From contig NZ_CP180208.1 in assembly GCF_047553045.1 (NCBI RefSeq), forward strand, positions 2,666,001 to 2,730,000: a DNA stretch of 64,000 nt. The letters are read 5' to 3'. Below the pieces are notes generated by a model. It did no database searches, had not been told where the DNA came from, and was given only the letters and a program-made list of their open reading frames with translations. Positions 35,596-44,519 of the stretch are shown here, piece after piece. Source of the DNA: Sphingomonas_L flavalba_A. Its GTDB lineage: Bacteria > Pseudomonadota > Alphaproteobacteria > Sphingomonadales > Sphingomonadaceae. The position numbers and the translations under genes were made by a program. Positions within the stretch are counted from its first letter, which is position 1, and every line of letters begins with the position of its first letter.

Positions 35596-37020
35596 TCAGC
35601 CGGTGCCGCCGACCGTCAATCCGCCGATCAGCAGGGTCGGCTGGCCAACGCCGGCGGGGACCGACTGGCCGGCTTTGCCGCAGACGCCGACGCCTTCGTC
35701 CAGCGCCATGTCGTTGCCGATGCCGATCACCCGGGTCAGCACCGACGGGCCGTCGCCGATCAGCGTCGCGCCCTTGATCGGCGCGCCGAGCCGGCCGTTC
35801 TCGACCTTGTAGGCCTCGGTGCAGGAAAAGACGAACTTGCCGGACACGATGTCGACCTGCCCGCCGCCGAAGCTCTTGGCGTAGATGCCGTTCCTCATCC
35901 CGGCGAGCAGTTCGGCCGGGTCGTCCGTGCCGCCGCGCATGAAGGTATTGGTCATCCGCGGCATCGGCGCGTGGGCATAGGATTCGCGGCGGCCGTTGCC
36001 GGTCGGCTCCACCCCCATCAGCCGGGCGTTCAGCCGGTCGTGGATATAGCCTTTCAATATGCCGTCCTCGATCAGCACATTCTCGCGCGTCGGCGTGCCT
36101 TCGTCGTCGATGGTCAGCGAGCCGCGCCGGTCGGGGATCGACCCGTCGTCGACCACGGTGACGCCGGGCGCGGCGATGCGTTCGCCGATCCGGCCGGAAA
36201 AGGCGCTGGTGCCCTTGCGATTGAAGTCGCCTTCCAGCCCGTGGCCGATCGCCTCGTGCAGCAGCACGCCGGGCCAGCCGGGACCGAGCAACACCGTCTG
36301 CTCGCCGGCCGGGGCGGCAACCGAATCGAGGTTGATCAGCGCCTGTTCCAGCGCCGAGTCGATCGCCCGGTTCCACGTCGCCTCGGCGAACAGCCGGTCG
36401 TAGAGGTAGCGGCCGCCGATGCCGAAAAAGCCGGTTTCGCGCCGGCCATTCTGTTCGGCGACGATCGAGACGTTGAGGCGGACAAGCGGCCGGATGTCCT
36501 GTGCGACATGACCGTCGGCGCGGACGATCTCGATTACGCTCCAGCTGGCCGACAGGCCGACGGACACCTGCGACACGCGCGGATCGCGGGCACGGGCGGC
36601 AGCGTCGACCGCCTCGCACAGCGCCACCTTTTTGGCGAACGGCACCAGCGCCAGCGGGTCTTCGGCGGTGTAGAGGTGGCGGTTGGTCCGCGCCGGCGGC
36701 GGCGCCGGGGCACCCTTTGCCGGGTCGAGCAGCCGCATTGTCTCCGCCGCGCGGCGGATGGCGGCGGCGCTCAGTTCGTTGGCGTGGGCGAAGGCGGTGG
36801 TTTCGCCGGAAACCCCGCGCAGGCCGAAACCGGCATCGGTCGAATAATCGGCGGTCTTCAGCCGGCCATCGTCGAAGCCGAAGCTCTCGCTGGCGCGATA
36901 TTGCAGGTACAGCTCGCCATCGTCGCAGCCGCCGAGGGCATCGGCGGTCAGGCGCAGGGCGGTGTCGGGGTCTAGCGCATCGCGGTAAAGCCAGGCGCGC
37001 GGATCGGCGGCGGTCGTCAT
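35596..37020 (-). CDS. tldD: Metalloprotease TldD
   Basis: 474 aa. The zinc motif HEAIGH at 255-260, followed by GLEGD, is the TldD hallmark (HExxxH); its partner TldE/PmbA lacks it and must be elsewhere in the genome. The TldD/E heterodimer trims peptides such as microcins and other RiPP precursors. Other family blocks: YRASESFGFDDGRLK at about 41-55, and the C-terminal YAKSFGGGQVDIVSGKFVFSCTEAYKVENGRLG region with the conserved Cys. Same direction as the zf-CHCC gene 18 bp upstream. Confidence 0.93.
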   Translation of the reverse strand: MTTAADPRAWLYRDALDPDTALRLTADALGGCDDGELYLQYRASESFGFDDGRLKTADYSTDAGFGLRGVSGETTAFAHANELSAAAIRRAAETMRLLDPAKGAPAPPPARTNRHLYTAEDPLALVPFAKKVALCEAVDAAARARDPRVSQVSVGLSASWSVIEIVRADGHVAQDIRPLVRLNVSIVAEQNGRRETGFFGIGGRYLYDRLFAEATWNRAIDSALEQALINLDSVAAPAGEQTVLLGPGWPGVLLHEAIGHGLEGDFNRKGTSAFSGRIGERIAAPGVTVVDDGSIPDRRGSLTIDDEGTPTRENVLIEDGILKGYIHDRLNARLMGVEPTGNGRRESYAHAPMPRMTNTFMRGGTDDPAELLAGMRNGIYAKSFGGGQVDIVSGKFVFSCTEAYKVENGRLGAPIKGATLIGDGPSVLTRVIGIGNDMALDEGVGVCGKAGQSVPAGVGQPTLLIGGLTVGGTG

Positions 37021-37038
37021 CCTGCCGATATAGGAGGT

Positions 37039-37239
37039 TCAGGCGGTCTGGACACCCTGTTCATCGGCCGCGCCGCCGATCAGCACATAGCGGCGGTCAC
37101 AATAGCCGCAGTCGGCATAGCCGCGCTCGTCGATCTGCAGCCAGACGCGCGGATGGCCGAGCGCGGGGGCGATGTCGCCCGCGCCGTCGCAGGCGACACG
37201 CGGATGTTCGACGCGAAAGGTTTCGGGCGGCGGAATCAT
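37039..37239 (-). CDS. Zinc-finger CHCC domain protein (NDUFS6-like)
   Basis: 66 aa. The zf-CHCC pattern (PF10276) is visible: Cys in RVACDGAG, His in LGHPRVWLQID, and the pair in DCGYCDRRYVL. In mitochondria the same domain is subunit NDUFS6 of complex I; alphaproteobacterial stand-alone versions are widespread. It sits 18 bp before tldD and divergent from the ABC ATPase gene. Confidence 0.88.
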   Translation of the reverse strand: MIPPPETFRVEHPRVACDGAGDIAPALGHPRVWLQIDERGYADCGYCDRRYVLIGGAADEQGVQTA

Positions 37240-37293
37240 GGGGCGCGATTAGCAAGGCGGGACCGGTCGCGCAATCATCCGCCGCCTTCGCTG

Positions 37294-37322
37294 TTGGCGC
37301 TCCCCGCCGGGCGCGCTATCTG
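37294..37322 (+). promoter_or_regulatory. Promoter of the ABC ATPase gene, apparently leaderless
   Basis: TTGGCG (37294-37299) and TATCTG (37317-37322) with a 17-nt spacer; the -10 box ends 6 nt before ATG 37329. No Shine-Dalgarno sequence can be fitted. Confidence 0.65.
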
Positions 37323-37328
37323 CGCGGG

Positions 37329-38255
37329 ATGACCGATGCCGCGATCCGCATCCAATCGCTTTCAAAGACCTACGCCGACGGCAAGCAGGCGCTGAAGGCG
37401 GTCGACCTCGATGTGCCGCGCGGGCAGATATTCGGTCTGCTCGGCCCGAACGGCGCCGGCAAGTCGACGCTCATAAACATCCTCGCCGGGCTGGTCACCA
37501 AGACGGCGGGCAGCGTCTCCATTTGGGGATTCGACATCGACGCGCATCCGCGCAACGCCAAGGCGTCTATCGGCATCGTCCCGCAGGAGATCGTGTTCGA
37601 CCCGTTCTTCACCCCGTTCGAGACGCTGGAGCTGTTCGCCGGCCTCTACGGCGTGCCGAAGACGAAGCGCCGGTCGATGGAGTTGCTGCGCGCCGTCCAT
37701 CTTGCCGACAAGGCCGACGCCTATGCGCGCACCCTGTCCGGCGGGATGAAGCGGCGGCTGCTCGTCGCCAAGGCGATGGTCCACGCGCCGCCGATCCTGG
37801 TCCTCGACGAGCCGACGGCGGGCGTCGACATCGAGCTGCGCCAGCAGCTCTGGGCCTATGTCCGCCAGTTGAATGCCGAAGGCGTCACCATCGTCCTCAC
37901 CACCCATTATCTGGAGGAGGCGGAGGAACTGTGCGACCGCATCGCGATCATCAACCACGGGCGGGTGATTGCCAATGAAGCGACGCGCACGCTGGTCGAC
38001 ATGGCGCGCGAGAAGGTGATCGAGCTGACGCTGGACCGCCCGATCGCGGCGCCGCCGGCCTCGCCGCTGTTCGACCGGGCCAGCGTCACCGGCGAGCGGG
38101 TACTGCGCGTGACCTATATCAAGAACAAGGCCAGTGCCGCCGACGTGCTCGCCGCCGTGACCGGGGCAGGATACGGCATCGTCGACCTGTCGACCCGCGA
38201 CGGCGACCTGGAGGATGTGTTCCTGAACCTGACCCGGACGGCCGACGCCGCCTGA
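37329..38255 (+). CDS. ABC-2-type transporter ATP-binding protein
   Basis: 308 aa ATPase: Walker A GPNGAGKST at 39-47, Q-loop IVPQEIVFDPFFTPFE near 87-102, signature LSGGMKRRLLVAKAM near 137-151, Walker B ILVLDEPTAGVD near 156-167 and H-loop TTHYLEEAEEL. A C-terminal extension of about 80 residues (SVTGERVLRVTYIKNKASA) is the kind found in NodI/CcmA-like drug and polysaccharide exporters. No permease gene lies beside it: upstream is zf-CHCC on the other strand, downstream nadB. It may serve a permease coded elsewhere. Expressed from a leaderless-type promoter. Confidence 0.88.
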   Translation: MTDAAIRIQSLSKTYADGKQALKAVDLDVPRGQIFGLLGPNGAGKSTLINILAGLVTKTAGSVSIWGFDIDAHPRNAKASIGIVPQEIVFDPFFTPFETLELFAGLYGVPKTKRRSMELLRAVHLADKADAYARTLSGGMKRRLLVAKAMVHAPPILVLDEPTAGVDIELRQQLWAYVRQLNAEGVTIVLTTHYLEEAEELCDRIAIINHGRVIANEATRTLVDMAREKVIELTLDRPIAAPPASPLFDRASVTGERVLRVTYIKNKASAADVLAAVTGAGYGIVDLSTRDGDLEDVFLNLTRTADAA

Positions 38256-38278
38256 AACCCTATGAAAGGAGTGGGGCG

Positions 38279-39865
38279 TTGGCCGATACCCATAATTTCG
38301 ATGTCGTCGTCATCGGGTCCGGCGCAGCCGGGCTGACGACCGCGATCAGCCTGGCGGAACGGTTTCGCGTCGCCGTCATCGCCAAAGGCGGACTGTCCGA
38401 AGGATCGACCGCCTGGGCACAGGGCGGCATTGCCGCGGTACTGGAGGCCGGCGACACCTTCGAAAGCCATATCGAAGATACGATGATCGCCGGTGCCGGG
38501 CTGAACGACCGCAAGGCGGTGGAATTCGTCGTCGAGAATGCACCGCACGCGATTGCGCGGCTGGCCGAACTGGGCGTGCCGTTCAACGCCGAATCGGGCG
38601 AATTCCACCTGACGCGGGAGGGCGGGCACAGCCACCGCCGCATCGTCCATGTCGATGACGCGACCGGCGCCGCCGTCCAGCGCGCGCTGGAAAGTGCCGC
38701 CGCCAAACACCCGAACATTACCCTGATTCCCGACCGTGTCGCCATCGACCTGGCGACCGGCCGCCACGAGATGCGCTATTCCGGCGCCGGGCGGGTTTGG
38801 GGCGTCTATGCGGTCAACCGCGCGACCGGCCATGTCGAGCTGTTCACCGGGCGCGCCACCGTGCTCGCGACCGGCGGGGCGGGCCGCGCCTATCTGTTCT
38901 CCACCGCGCCGCGCGGTGCGACCGGCGACGGCATCGCGATGGCATGGCGCGCCGGCGCCCGGGTGTCGAACATGGAATTCATGCAGTTCCACCCGACCTG
39001 CCTCTACAATGTCGAGGTCAAGAACTTCCTGATCACCGAGGCCGTGCGCGGCGAGGGCGGCCATCTACTGCTACCCGGCAGCGGCCACCGCTTCATGCCG
39101 GAATTCGACCCGCGCGCCGAACTGGCGCCGCGCGATATTGTCGCCCGTGCGATCGATCATGAGATCAAGCGCCTCGGCCTCGACCATGTCGACCTGGACA
39201 TCAGCCACCGCCCGCCCGAATTCGTGCGGGAGCATTTCCCGAACATCTACGACAAGCTTCTTGGCCTTGGCATCGACATGACCAGGCAGCCGATCCCGGT
39301 CGTCCCGGCCCAGCATTACACCTGCGGCGGCGTCGTCACCGACCTGGACGGGCGCACCGACCTGCCCGGCCTCTACGCTGCCGGAGAGGTCAGCCAGTCC
39401 GGCCTGCACGGCGCCAACCGGCTGGCGTCCAACTCGCTGCTCGAATGTCTGGTGTTCGGCGAAGCGGCGGCGCGCGACATCGGCGCCCATTGGGATGAAC
39501 TGCCGCCGCCACCGCCGATCCGCCCGTGGGACGAAAGCCGGGTCACCGATTCCGACGAGGAAGTCGTCATCAAGCAGAACTGGACGGAAATCCGCCGGTT
39601 CATGTGGAACTATGTCGGCATCGTCCGCACCACGAAGCGGCTGGAGCGCGCCGCCCACCGGATCAAGCTGCTCTCCGAAGAGATCGACGATTATTACGGC
39701 CATTTCCGGGTGACGCCGGACCTGATCGAGTTGCGCAACCTGCTGCAGACCGCCGACCTGATCGTCCGATCGGCGCTGAGCCGCAAGGAAAGCCGCGGAC
39801 TGCACTATATTCTCGACTATCCCGACACGTTGCCGGAAGCCGTCGACACCATATTGGTGCCGTAA
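38279..39865 (+). CDS. nadB: L-aspartate oxidase
   Basis: 528 aa from TTG 38279, with a strong GAAAGGAG site upstream. FAD motif DVVVIGSGAAGLTTAI at about 8-23, the STAWAQGGIAA block near 42-52, active-site region REGGHSHRRIVHVDDATG near 117-134 and the C-terminal fumarate-reductase-like domain with IRRFMWNYVGIVRT. It oxidises aspartate to iminoaspartate for NAD synthesis with NadA. NadA and NadC are not next to it. Confidence 0.94.
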   Translation: MADTHNFDVVVIGSGAAGLTTAISLAERFRVAVIAKGGLSEGSTAWAQGGIAAVLEAGDTFESHIEDTMIAGAGLNDRKAVEFVVENAPHAIARLAELGVPFNAESGEFHLTREGGHSHRRIVHVDDATGAAVQRALESAAAKHPNITLIPDRVAIDLATGRHEMRYSGAGRVWGVYAVNRATGHVELFTGRATVLATGGAGRAYLFSTAPRGATGDGIAMAWRAGARVSNMEFMQFHPTCLYNVEVKNFLITEAVRGEGGHLLLPGSGHRFMPEFDPRAELAPRDIVARAIDHEIKRLGLDHVDLDISHRPPEFVREHFPNIYDKLLGLGIDMTRQPIPVVPAQHYTCGGVVTDLDGRTDLPGLYAAGEVSQSGLHGANRLASNSLLECLVFGEAAARDIGAHWDELPPPPPIRPWDESRVTDSDEEVVIKQNWTEIRRFMWNYVGIVRTTKRLERAAHRIKLLSEEIDDYYGHFRVTPDLIELRNLLQTADLIVRSALSRKESRGLHYILDYPDTLPEAVDTILVP

Positions 39866-39871
39866 TCGATA

Positions 39872-40693
39872 TCAACCGGACAGGAATGTTTTTGTAATAT
39901 TTGCGAACCGGACCGGTTCATCAAGCATGATCATATGGCCAGCACCGGCGACGCCGACCAGGGTAGCGCGCGGGTAGGCGGCGCGGTAGCCGGACACCAC
40001 CCGGCGCGGATCGGCGATGTCGGGCGGCGGCTCGGCATAGACGACGGTCAACGGCGCGGCGAGCCGAGTGATTGCCGGGCCAAGATCGGTCTCCGCCAGT
40101 TCGCGCAGCGCCGTTGCCGAGACCCGGCTGTCACTGGCGGTATCGCCGCCGAACAGGCCCATCAACGCCGCCATGCCGCGCTGACCGCCGAATGCCGCCT
40201 GCAACCCGTCGAACAGCTCGCGCATCGACGGGTCCAGCCCGAAGCCGCGCGCCGGCGCCGGCAGAATGTCGACGACCATCAGCCGCCCCGACACCGCCGG
40301 AAAGCGCAGGCCGAGCATCAGCGCGATAATCCCGCCCATCGAATGACCGATCACCGCCGGGCGGCGCAGCCCGGCCTCGGCGCAGTAGCGGGCGATCTCC
40401 GCCGTCACCGGACCGAGCACCGCGCCATTTGCATTCGCGCCGGCGGCGAGCCCGCCAAAACCGGCGATCTGGACCAGATGCCAGCGGACGCCGGGCAGCG
40501 CCGCGACCAGCCCGTTCCACACCGCCCGCGACGAATTGAGCCCGTGGACCAGCACCACGTCCGGCCCGGCGCCCCGCACGGTGACGGTCAGCCGCGCCGA
40601 CGTGAAGGTCGCGCGCGCCGGCGCCGCCGCCAGCAACGGCATGGCGGCGAACCCGGCGAGCAGCCGGCGGCGGTCTATCCTTGCGTCCCTCAT
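39872..40693 (-). CDS. Alpha/beta hydrolase with Tat-type signal
   Basis: 273 aa. The N-terminus DRRRLLAGFAAMPLLAAAPARA is a twin-arginine type signal, so an exported folded enzyme is likely. The fold shows the oxyanion HG (VLVHGLNSSRAVW at about 47-59), nucleophile Ser118 in GHSMGG, a late His in AGAGHMIMLDEP, and an Asp/Glu in between. No specific substrate can be inferred. ATG 40693 is chosen over the longer frame because it puts the RRR at the right distance. Lies between convergent nadB and divergent polA. Confidence 0.83.
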   Translation of the reverse strand: MRDARIDRRRLLAGFAAMPLLAAAPARATFTSARLTVTVRGAGPDVVLVHGLNSSRAVWNGLVAALPGVRWHLVQIAGFGGLAAGANANGAVLGPVTAEIARYCAEAGLRRPAVIGHSMGGIIALMLGLRFPAVSGRLMVVDILPAPARGFGLDPSMRELFDGLQAAFGGQRGMAALMGLFGGDTASDSRVSATALRELAETDLGPAITRLAAPLTVVYAEPPPDIADPRRVVSGYRAAYPRATLVGVAGAGHMIMLDEPVRFANITKTFLSG

Positions 40694-40773
40694 CGCCCGG
40701 TCCCTGCCAGCGCCCGCCTTAACCGGCGCTTGCGCGGTGGCACCGGGCGCCGGCATCCGCTATCCCCGCTGCC

Positions 40774-43533
40774 ATGGCATCCAACCACCTCTATCTCGTC
40801 GACGGGTCGAGCTACATCTTCCGCGCCTATCACCGGCTGCCGCCGCTGACCAACATCCACGGCCAGCCGGTCGGCGCGGTCTATGGCTATACGACGATGC
40901 TGTGGAAGCTGGCCGACGGGCTGCGCAAGGCGGACGGGCCGACCCATATGGCCGTGATCCTCGATCATTCGGCGAAGAGTTTCCGCAACGACCTGTTCGA
41001 CCAGTACAAGGCGCACCGACCGCCGCCGCCCGAAGACCTTGTCCCGCAATTCCCGATGATCCGCGACGCGACCCGCGCCTTTTCGCTGCCGTGCATCGAG
41101 GAGGAGGGGTTCGAGGCCGACGACATCATCGCCAGCTATGCCAAGGCGGCGCTGCGTGCGGGGTGGAGCGTGACCATCGTTTCATCCGACAAGGACCTGA
41201 TGCAGCTGATCGAGCCGGGCCTCGACCTGCTCGACACGATGAACAACCGCCGGATCGACGCCGACTATGTCGTCGAGAAATTCGGTGTCGGACCGGATCG
41301 GCTGGGCGACGTGCTCGGCCTGATGGGGGATTCGGTTGACAATATTCCCGGCGTCCCCGGCGTCGGCCCGAAGACGGCGGCCAAGCTGATCCTGGAGCAT
41401 GGCGATGTCGAGGCGGTGCTGGCCGCCGCCCCGGCGATGAAGCCCGGCAAGCTACGCGAGAATTTGATCGAGCATGCCGACATGGCGCGGCTGTCGCGCA
41501 TCCTCGTCACATTGAAGGACGACGTACCGCTGCCCGACCCGCTCGACGCGCTGGCGCTGGGCGACATACCGGAACCGCCCCTGCGCGCGTTTCTCGAACA
41601 TCACGGCTTCCGCTCGCTGGTTGCCAAGCTCGGCGCGGTCGCCGAGGCGCCGGTGACGGCGGCCACCGCCGCCCCCGCCCCGCCGACCGTCGGCCCGGAG
41701 GCGCCGTGCGACCACGACGCCTATGAAGCCGTCACAACCCTCGACGCGCTCGACCGCTGGGTGGCGGAAGCGACGGCGCAGGGGATCGTCGCGGTCGACA
41801 CCGAGACCGATTCGCTCGACCCGATGCGCGCCAATCTGGTCGGGGTCAGCCTGGCGCTGGCGCCGAACAAGGCCTGCTACATCCCGATCGGCCATGTCGG
41901 CGGCGACCTGCTGTCCGACGCGCCGGTGCAGATCGACCGCGCCGCCGCGATCGCCCGGCTGAAGCCGCTGCTCGCCGACCCGGCGGTGCTGAAGATCGGC
42001 CACAACATCAAATACGACATCATCGTCCTCGCCCGCGCCGGGGCGGAGGTGACGCCGTTCGACGACACGATCCTGATGAGCTTCGCGCTCGACGCCGGGC
42101 TGCACGGGCACGGCATGGACGAACTGGCGACCATCCACCTGTCGCACAGCTGCATCGCCTACAAGGATGTCGTCGGCAGCGGGCGCAACCAGCTCGGCTT
42201 CCATCAAGTCGACCTGAAACGGGCGACCCACTACGCCGCCGAGGACGCCGACGTCACCTGGCGCTTCCACCGCCGCTTCCGCCCGCGCCTGTCCGCCGAG
42301 CAGGTGACGCGTATCTATGAACGGGTCGACCGGCCGCTGGTGCCGGTGCTGGCGCGGATGGAGCGGCGCGGCATCAAGGTCGACCGCGCCCAGCTTGCCC
42401 GCCTGTCCGCCGATTTCGCCCAGCAGATCGCCGGGCTGGAGGCGGAGATCCACGCGCTTGCCGGCACCCCGTTCACCATCGGCAGCCCCAAGCAGCTTGG
42501 CGACATATTGTTCGAGCAGATGGGACTGAAGGGCGGGCGCAAGGGCAAGAGCGGCGTCTATTCAACCGACGTCAACGAGCTTGAACGGCTGGCCGCCGAC
42601 GGGGTGGACGTGGCGCGCAAGGTGCTCGACTGGCGCCAGCTGGCCAAGCTGAAGTCGACCTATACCGACGCGCTGCAGCAGCAGATCAATCCGGAAACCG
42701 GGCGCGTCCACACCAGCTACGGCCTGACCGGCGCGCAGACCGGCCGGCTGTCGTCGAACGACCCGAACCTGCAGAACATCCCGGTCCGTACCGAAACCGG
42801 CCGCCAGATCCGCGACGCGTTCATCGCCGAGCCGGGCAACGTCATCCTCTCCGCCGACTACAGCCAGATCGAGCTGCGCCTTGCCGCCCACATGGCCGAC
42901 GTACCGGCGCTGAAAGAGGCATTCGCGCGCGGCGAGGACATCCACAACCTGACCGCGCTCGAACTGTTCGGAGAGGTCAACCGCGACACCCGCGCCCGCG
43001 CCAAGACGATCAACTTCGCCATCCTCTACGGCATTTCGCGCTGGGGGCTGGCCGGGCGGCTGGAGGTGACGCCGGACGAGGCGCAGGCGATGATCGACCG
43101 CTATTTCGAGCGTTTCCCCGGCATCAACCGCTATATCGCCGAAACCCTGACCCACGCCCGCGAAGTCGGCTACACCACCACCCTGTTCGGCCGCAAAACC
43201 CATTTTCCGCGGATTAACGCCCGCGTCCAGCACGAGCGCCAGGGCGCCGAGCGGGCGGCGATCAACGCGCCGATCCAGGGAACCAGCGCCGACATCATCA
43301 AGCGGGCGATGGCGCAGATGGAACCGGCCCTTGCCGCCGCCGGGCTGCCGAACGTGCGGATGCTGCTCCAGGTCCACGACGAACTGGTGTTCGAGCTGCC
43401 CGAAACCGACGTCGACGCGGCAAGCCCGGTGATCCGCGCGGTGATGGCCGCCGCCGCCGAACCGGCGGTCAAGTTGAGCGTGCCGCTGGGCGTGGAGATC
43501 GGCACCGGCCCAAGCTGGGGCGCGGCGCACTGA
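40774..43533 (+). CDS. polA: DNA polymerase I
   Basis: 919 aa with all three parts intact. 5' nuclease (1-290): DGSSYIFRAYHRLPP, ADDIIASYA, SSDKDLMQLI and the H3TH region GDSVDNIPGVPGVGPKTA. Proofreading exonuclease (about 325-510): DTETDSLDP with both acidic ligands, HNIKYD and YAAEDADVT. Polymerase (about 520-919): motif A SADYSQIELRLAAH near 692-705, the O helix RAKTINFAILYGISRWGL, and motif C LLQVHDELVFE near 868-878. ATG 40774 is 7 nt after a TATCCC box, but no good -35 is in place. Confidence 0.96.
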   Translation: MASNHLYLVDGSSYIFRAYHRLPPLTNIHGQPVGAVYGYTTMLWKLADGLRKADGPTHMAVILDHSAKSFRNDLFDQYKAHRPPPPEDLVPQFPMIRDATRAFSLPCIEEEGFEADDIIASYAKAALRAGWSVTIVSSDKDLMQLIEPGLDLLDTMNNRRIDADYVVEKFGVGPDRLGDVLGLMGDSVDNIPGVPGVGPKTAAKLILEHGDVEAVLAAAPAMKPGKLRENLIEHADMARLSRILVTLKDDVPLPDPLDALALGDIPEPPLRAFLEHHGFRSLVAKLGAVAEAPVTAATAAPAPPTVGPEAPCDHDAYEAVTTLDALDRWVAEATAQGIVAVDTETDSLDPMRANLVGVSLALAPNKACYIPIGHVGGDLLSDAPVQIDRAAAIARLKPLLADPAVLKIGHNIKYDIIVLARAGAEVTPFDDTILMSFALDAGLHGHGMDELATIHLSHSCIAYKDVVGSGRNQLGFHQVDLKRATHYAAEDADVTWRFHRRFRPRLSAEQVTRIYERVDRPLVPVLARMERRGIKVDRAQLARLSADFAQQIAGLEAEIHALAGTPFTIGSPKQLGDILFEQMGLKGGRKGKSGVYSTDVNELERLAADGVDVARKVLDWRQLAKLKSTYTDALQQQINPETGRVHTSYGLTGAQTGRLSSNDPNLQNIPVRTETGRQIRDAFIAEPGNVILSADYSQIELRLAAHMADVPALKEAFARGEDIHNLTALELFGEVNRDTRARAKTINFAILYGISRWGLAGRLEVTPDEAQAMIDRYFERFPGINRYIAETLTHAREVGYTTTLFGRKTHFPRINARVQHERQGAERAAINAPIQGTSADIIKRAMAQMEPALAAAGLPNVRMLLQVHDELVFELPETDVDAASPVIRAVMAAAAEPAVKLSVPLGVEIGTGPSWGAAH

Positions 43534-43587
43534 CCGGGCCGCGCCTGCCAGCGCAGGCGCACCGTATTTCCGTCGTGCGAACCGGCG

Positions 43588-44376
43588 TCAACGCCCGGGC
43601 AGCATCCAGCGCATGACCCGCCGCGCCCAGGACGGGACCGGCTTGCCGTCGCGATCGAGCGCCGGCGTCGCCCATCGACCACGCTCGACCATCGTCACAC
43701 AGGATGTCGCGTCGAGCGACGGCGAACCAGTGGTCTGGATCATCCGGCAGTCATGCGCCCGCCCGTCGATGCCGATCTGCCATAGCATAATGCCGGTGCC
43801 CTGCTCGCCCGCCGCCACAGCCTCTTTCGGATAGTCGGCATTGGTGATGAAATAGCCCGGCGCGCCAACAGCGCGGGTCGCGACCGCCGCGACCGCCGCC
43901 GGATCGATCGCCCACGCCGACAGCATGTCCGCGCCGCACGCATCGAACAGCGCCGCTACCCCGGCACCGCCGTCATTGGACAGCTCCATCGGCTTGCGTG
44001 TGACGCCGGAGACCGTCCAACTGGTGGCGGCAACCGCTCGGCCCAGCTCGGCCGACGTCAGCGGCAGACCGATGACCGGCTGGCCGCTGTCCGCGTCGAC
44101 TCTGGCCTGAAAGGGGACCGCGACGTCTGCCTCGCCACCGCCAAACCCAAGTCTGGCCTTGCCGTTCGGCCGCGGATGTTCGGATGCCGGCACGAACAGC
44201 TCAACGACACCGTCGCCGCTTTCCGGCATTCGGCTGAGGCGCACCGTTAGCGCCCGGCCGTCCGCCTCGAAACTGCGCCGCACGCTGCACTGGGTCGGCC
44301 GCTCCACCCGAACCCACGCATCGGTGGTAGCGAAAGTGGTGGAGGCAGTGGCCATCGCAACGAGGTTGATCAACAT
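43588..44376 (-). CDS. TonB C-terminal-like protein, secreted
   Basis: 262 aa from ATG 44376, giving a short N-terminal hydrophobic stretch (LINLVAMATASTTFA) that may act as signal. Residues about 190-262 follow the TonB C-terminal pattern: IMLWQIGIDGRAHDCRMIQTTG, LDATSCVTMVERGRWATPALDRDGKPV, ending WMLPGR. There is no Pro-rich TonB spacer, so it is not a classical energy transducer; such proteins with a lone TonB-like domain are frequent in Sphingomonas. The middle region (YFITNADYPKEAV) is not recognised. An AT-rich palindrome lies just upstream. Confidence 0.65.
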   Translation of the reverse strand: MLINLVAMATASTTFATTDAWVRVERPTQCSVRRSFEADGRALTVRLSRMPESGDGVVELFVPASEHPRPNGKARLGFGGGEADVAVPFQARVDADSGQPVIGLPLTSAELGRAVAATSWTVSGVTRKPMELSNDGGAGVAALFDACGADMLSAWAIDPAAVAAVATRAVGAPGYFITNADYPKEAVAAGEQGTGIMLWQIGIDGRAHDCRMIQTTGSPSLDATSCVTMVERGRWATPALDRDGKPVPSWARRVMRWMLPGR

Positions 44377-44407
44377 TGACGGATTCCGGGAGAGAGATGA
44401 ATCGCAA

Positions 44408-44420
44408 CATATTGTATATG
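44408..44420. promoter_or_regulatory. AT-rich palindrome in divergent promoter region
   Basis: CATAT-TGT-ATATG, a perfect 5-bp inverted repeat, sits about 32-44 nt before the TonB-like gene start within an unusually AT-rich stretch (44400-44440). It could be an operator or part of the promoter of the TonB-like gene or the flippase gene. Confidence 0.35.
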
Positions 44421-44519
44421 AATCACTATATTGATCCACACAACCTGCCCGCCAGTCCGCCGCCATCGTCCGTCGCGCCGGATATGGAGCTTTCGGGCCG
44501 CCGCCGCTAAGAGGGGGGG

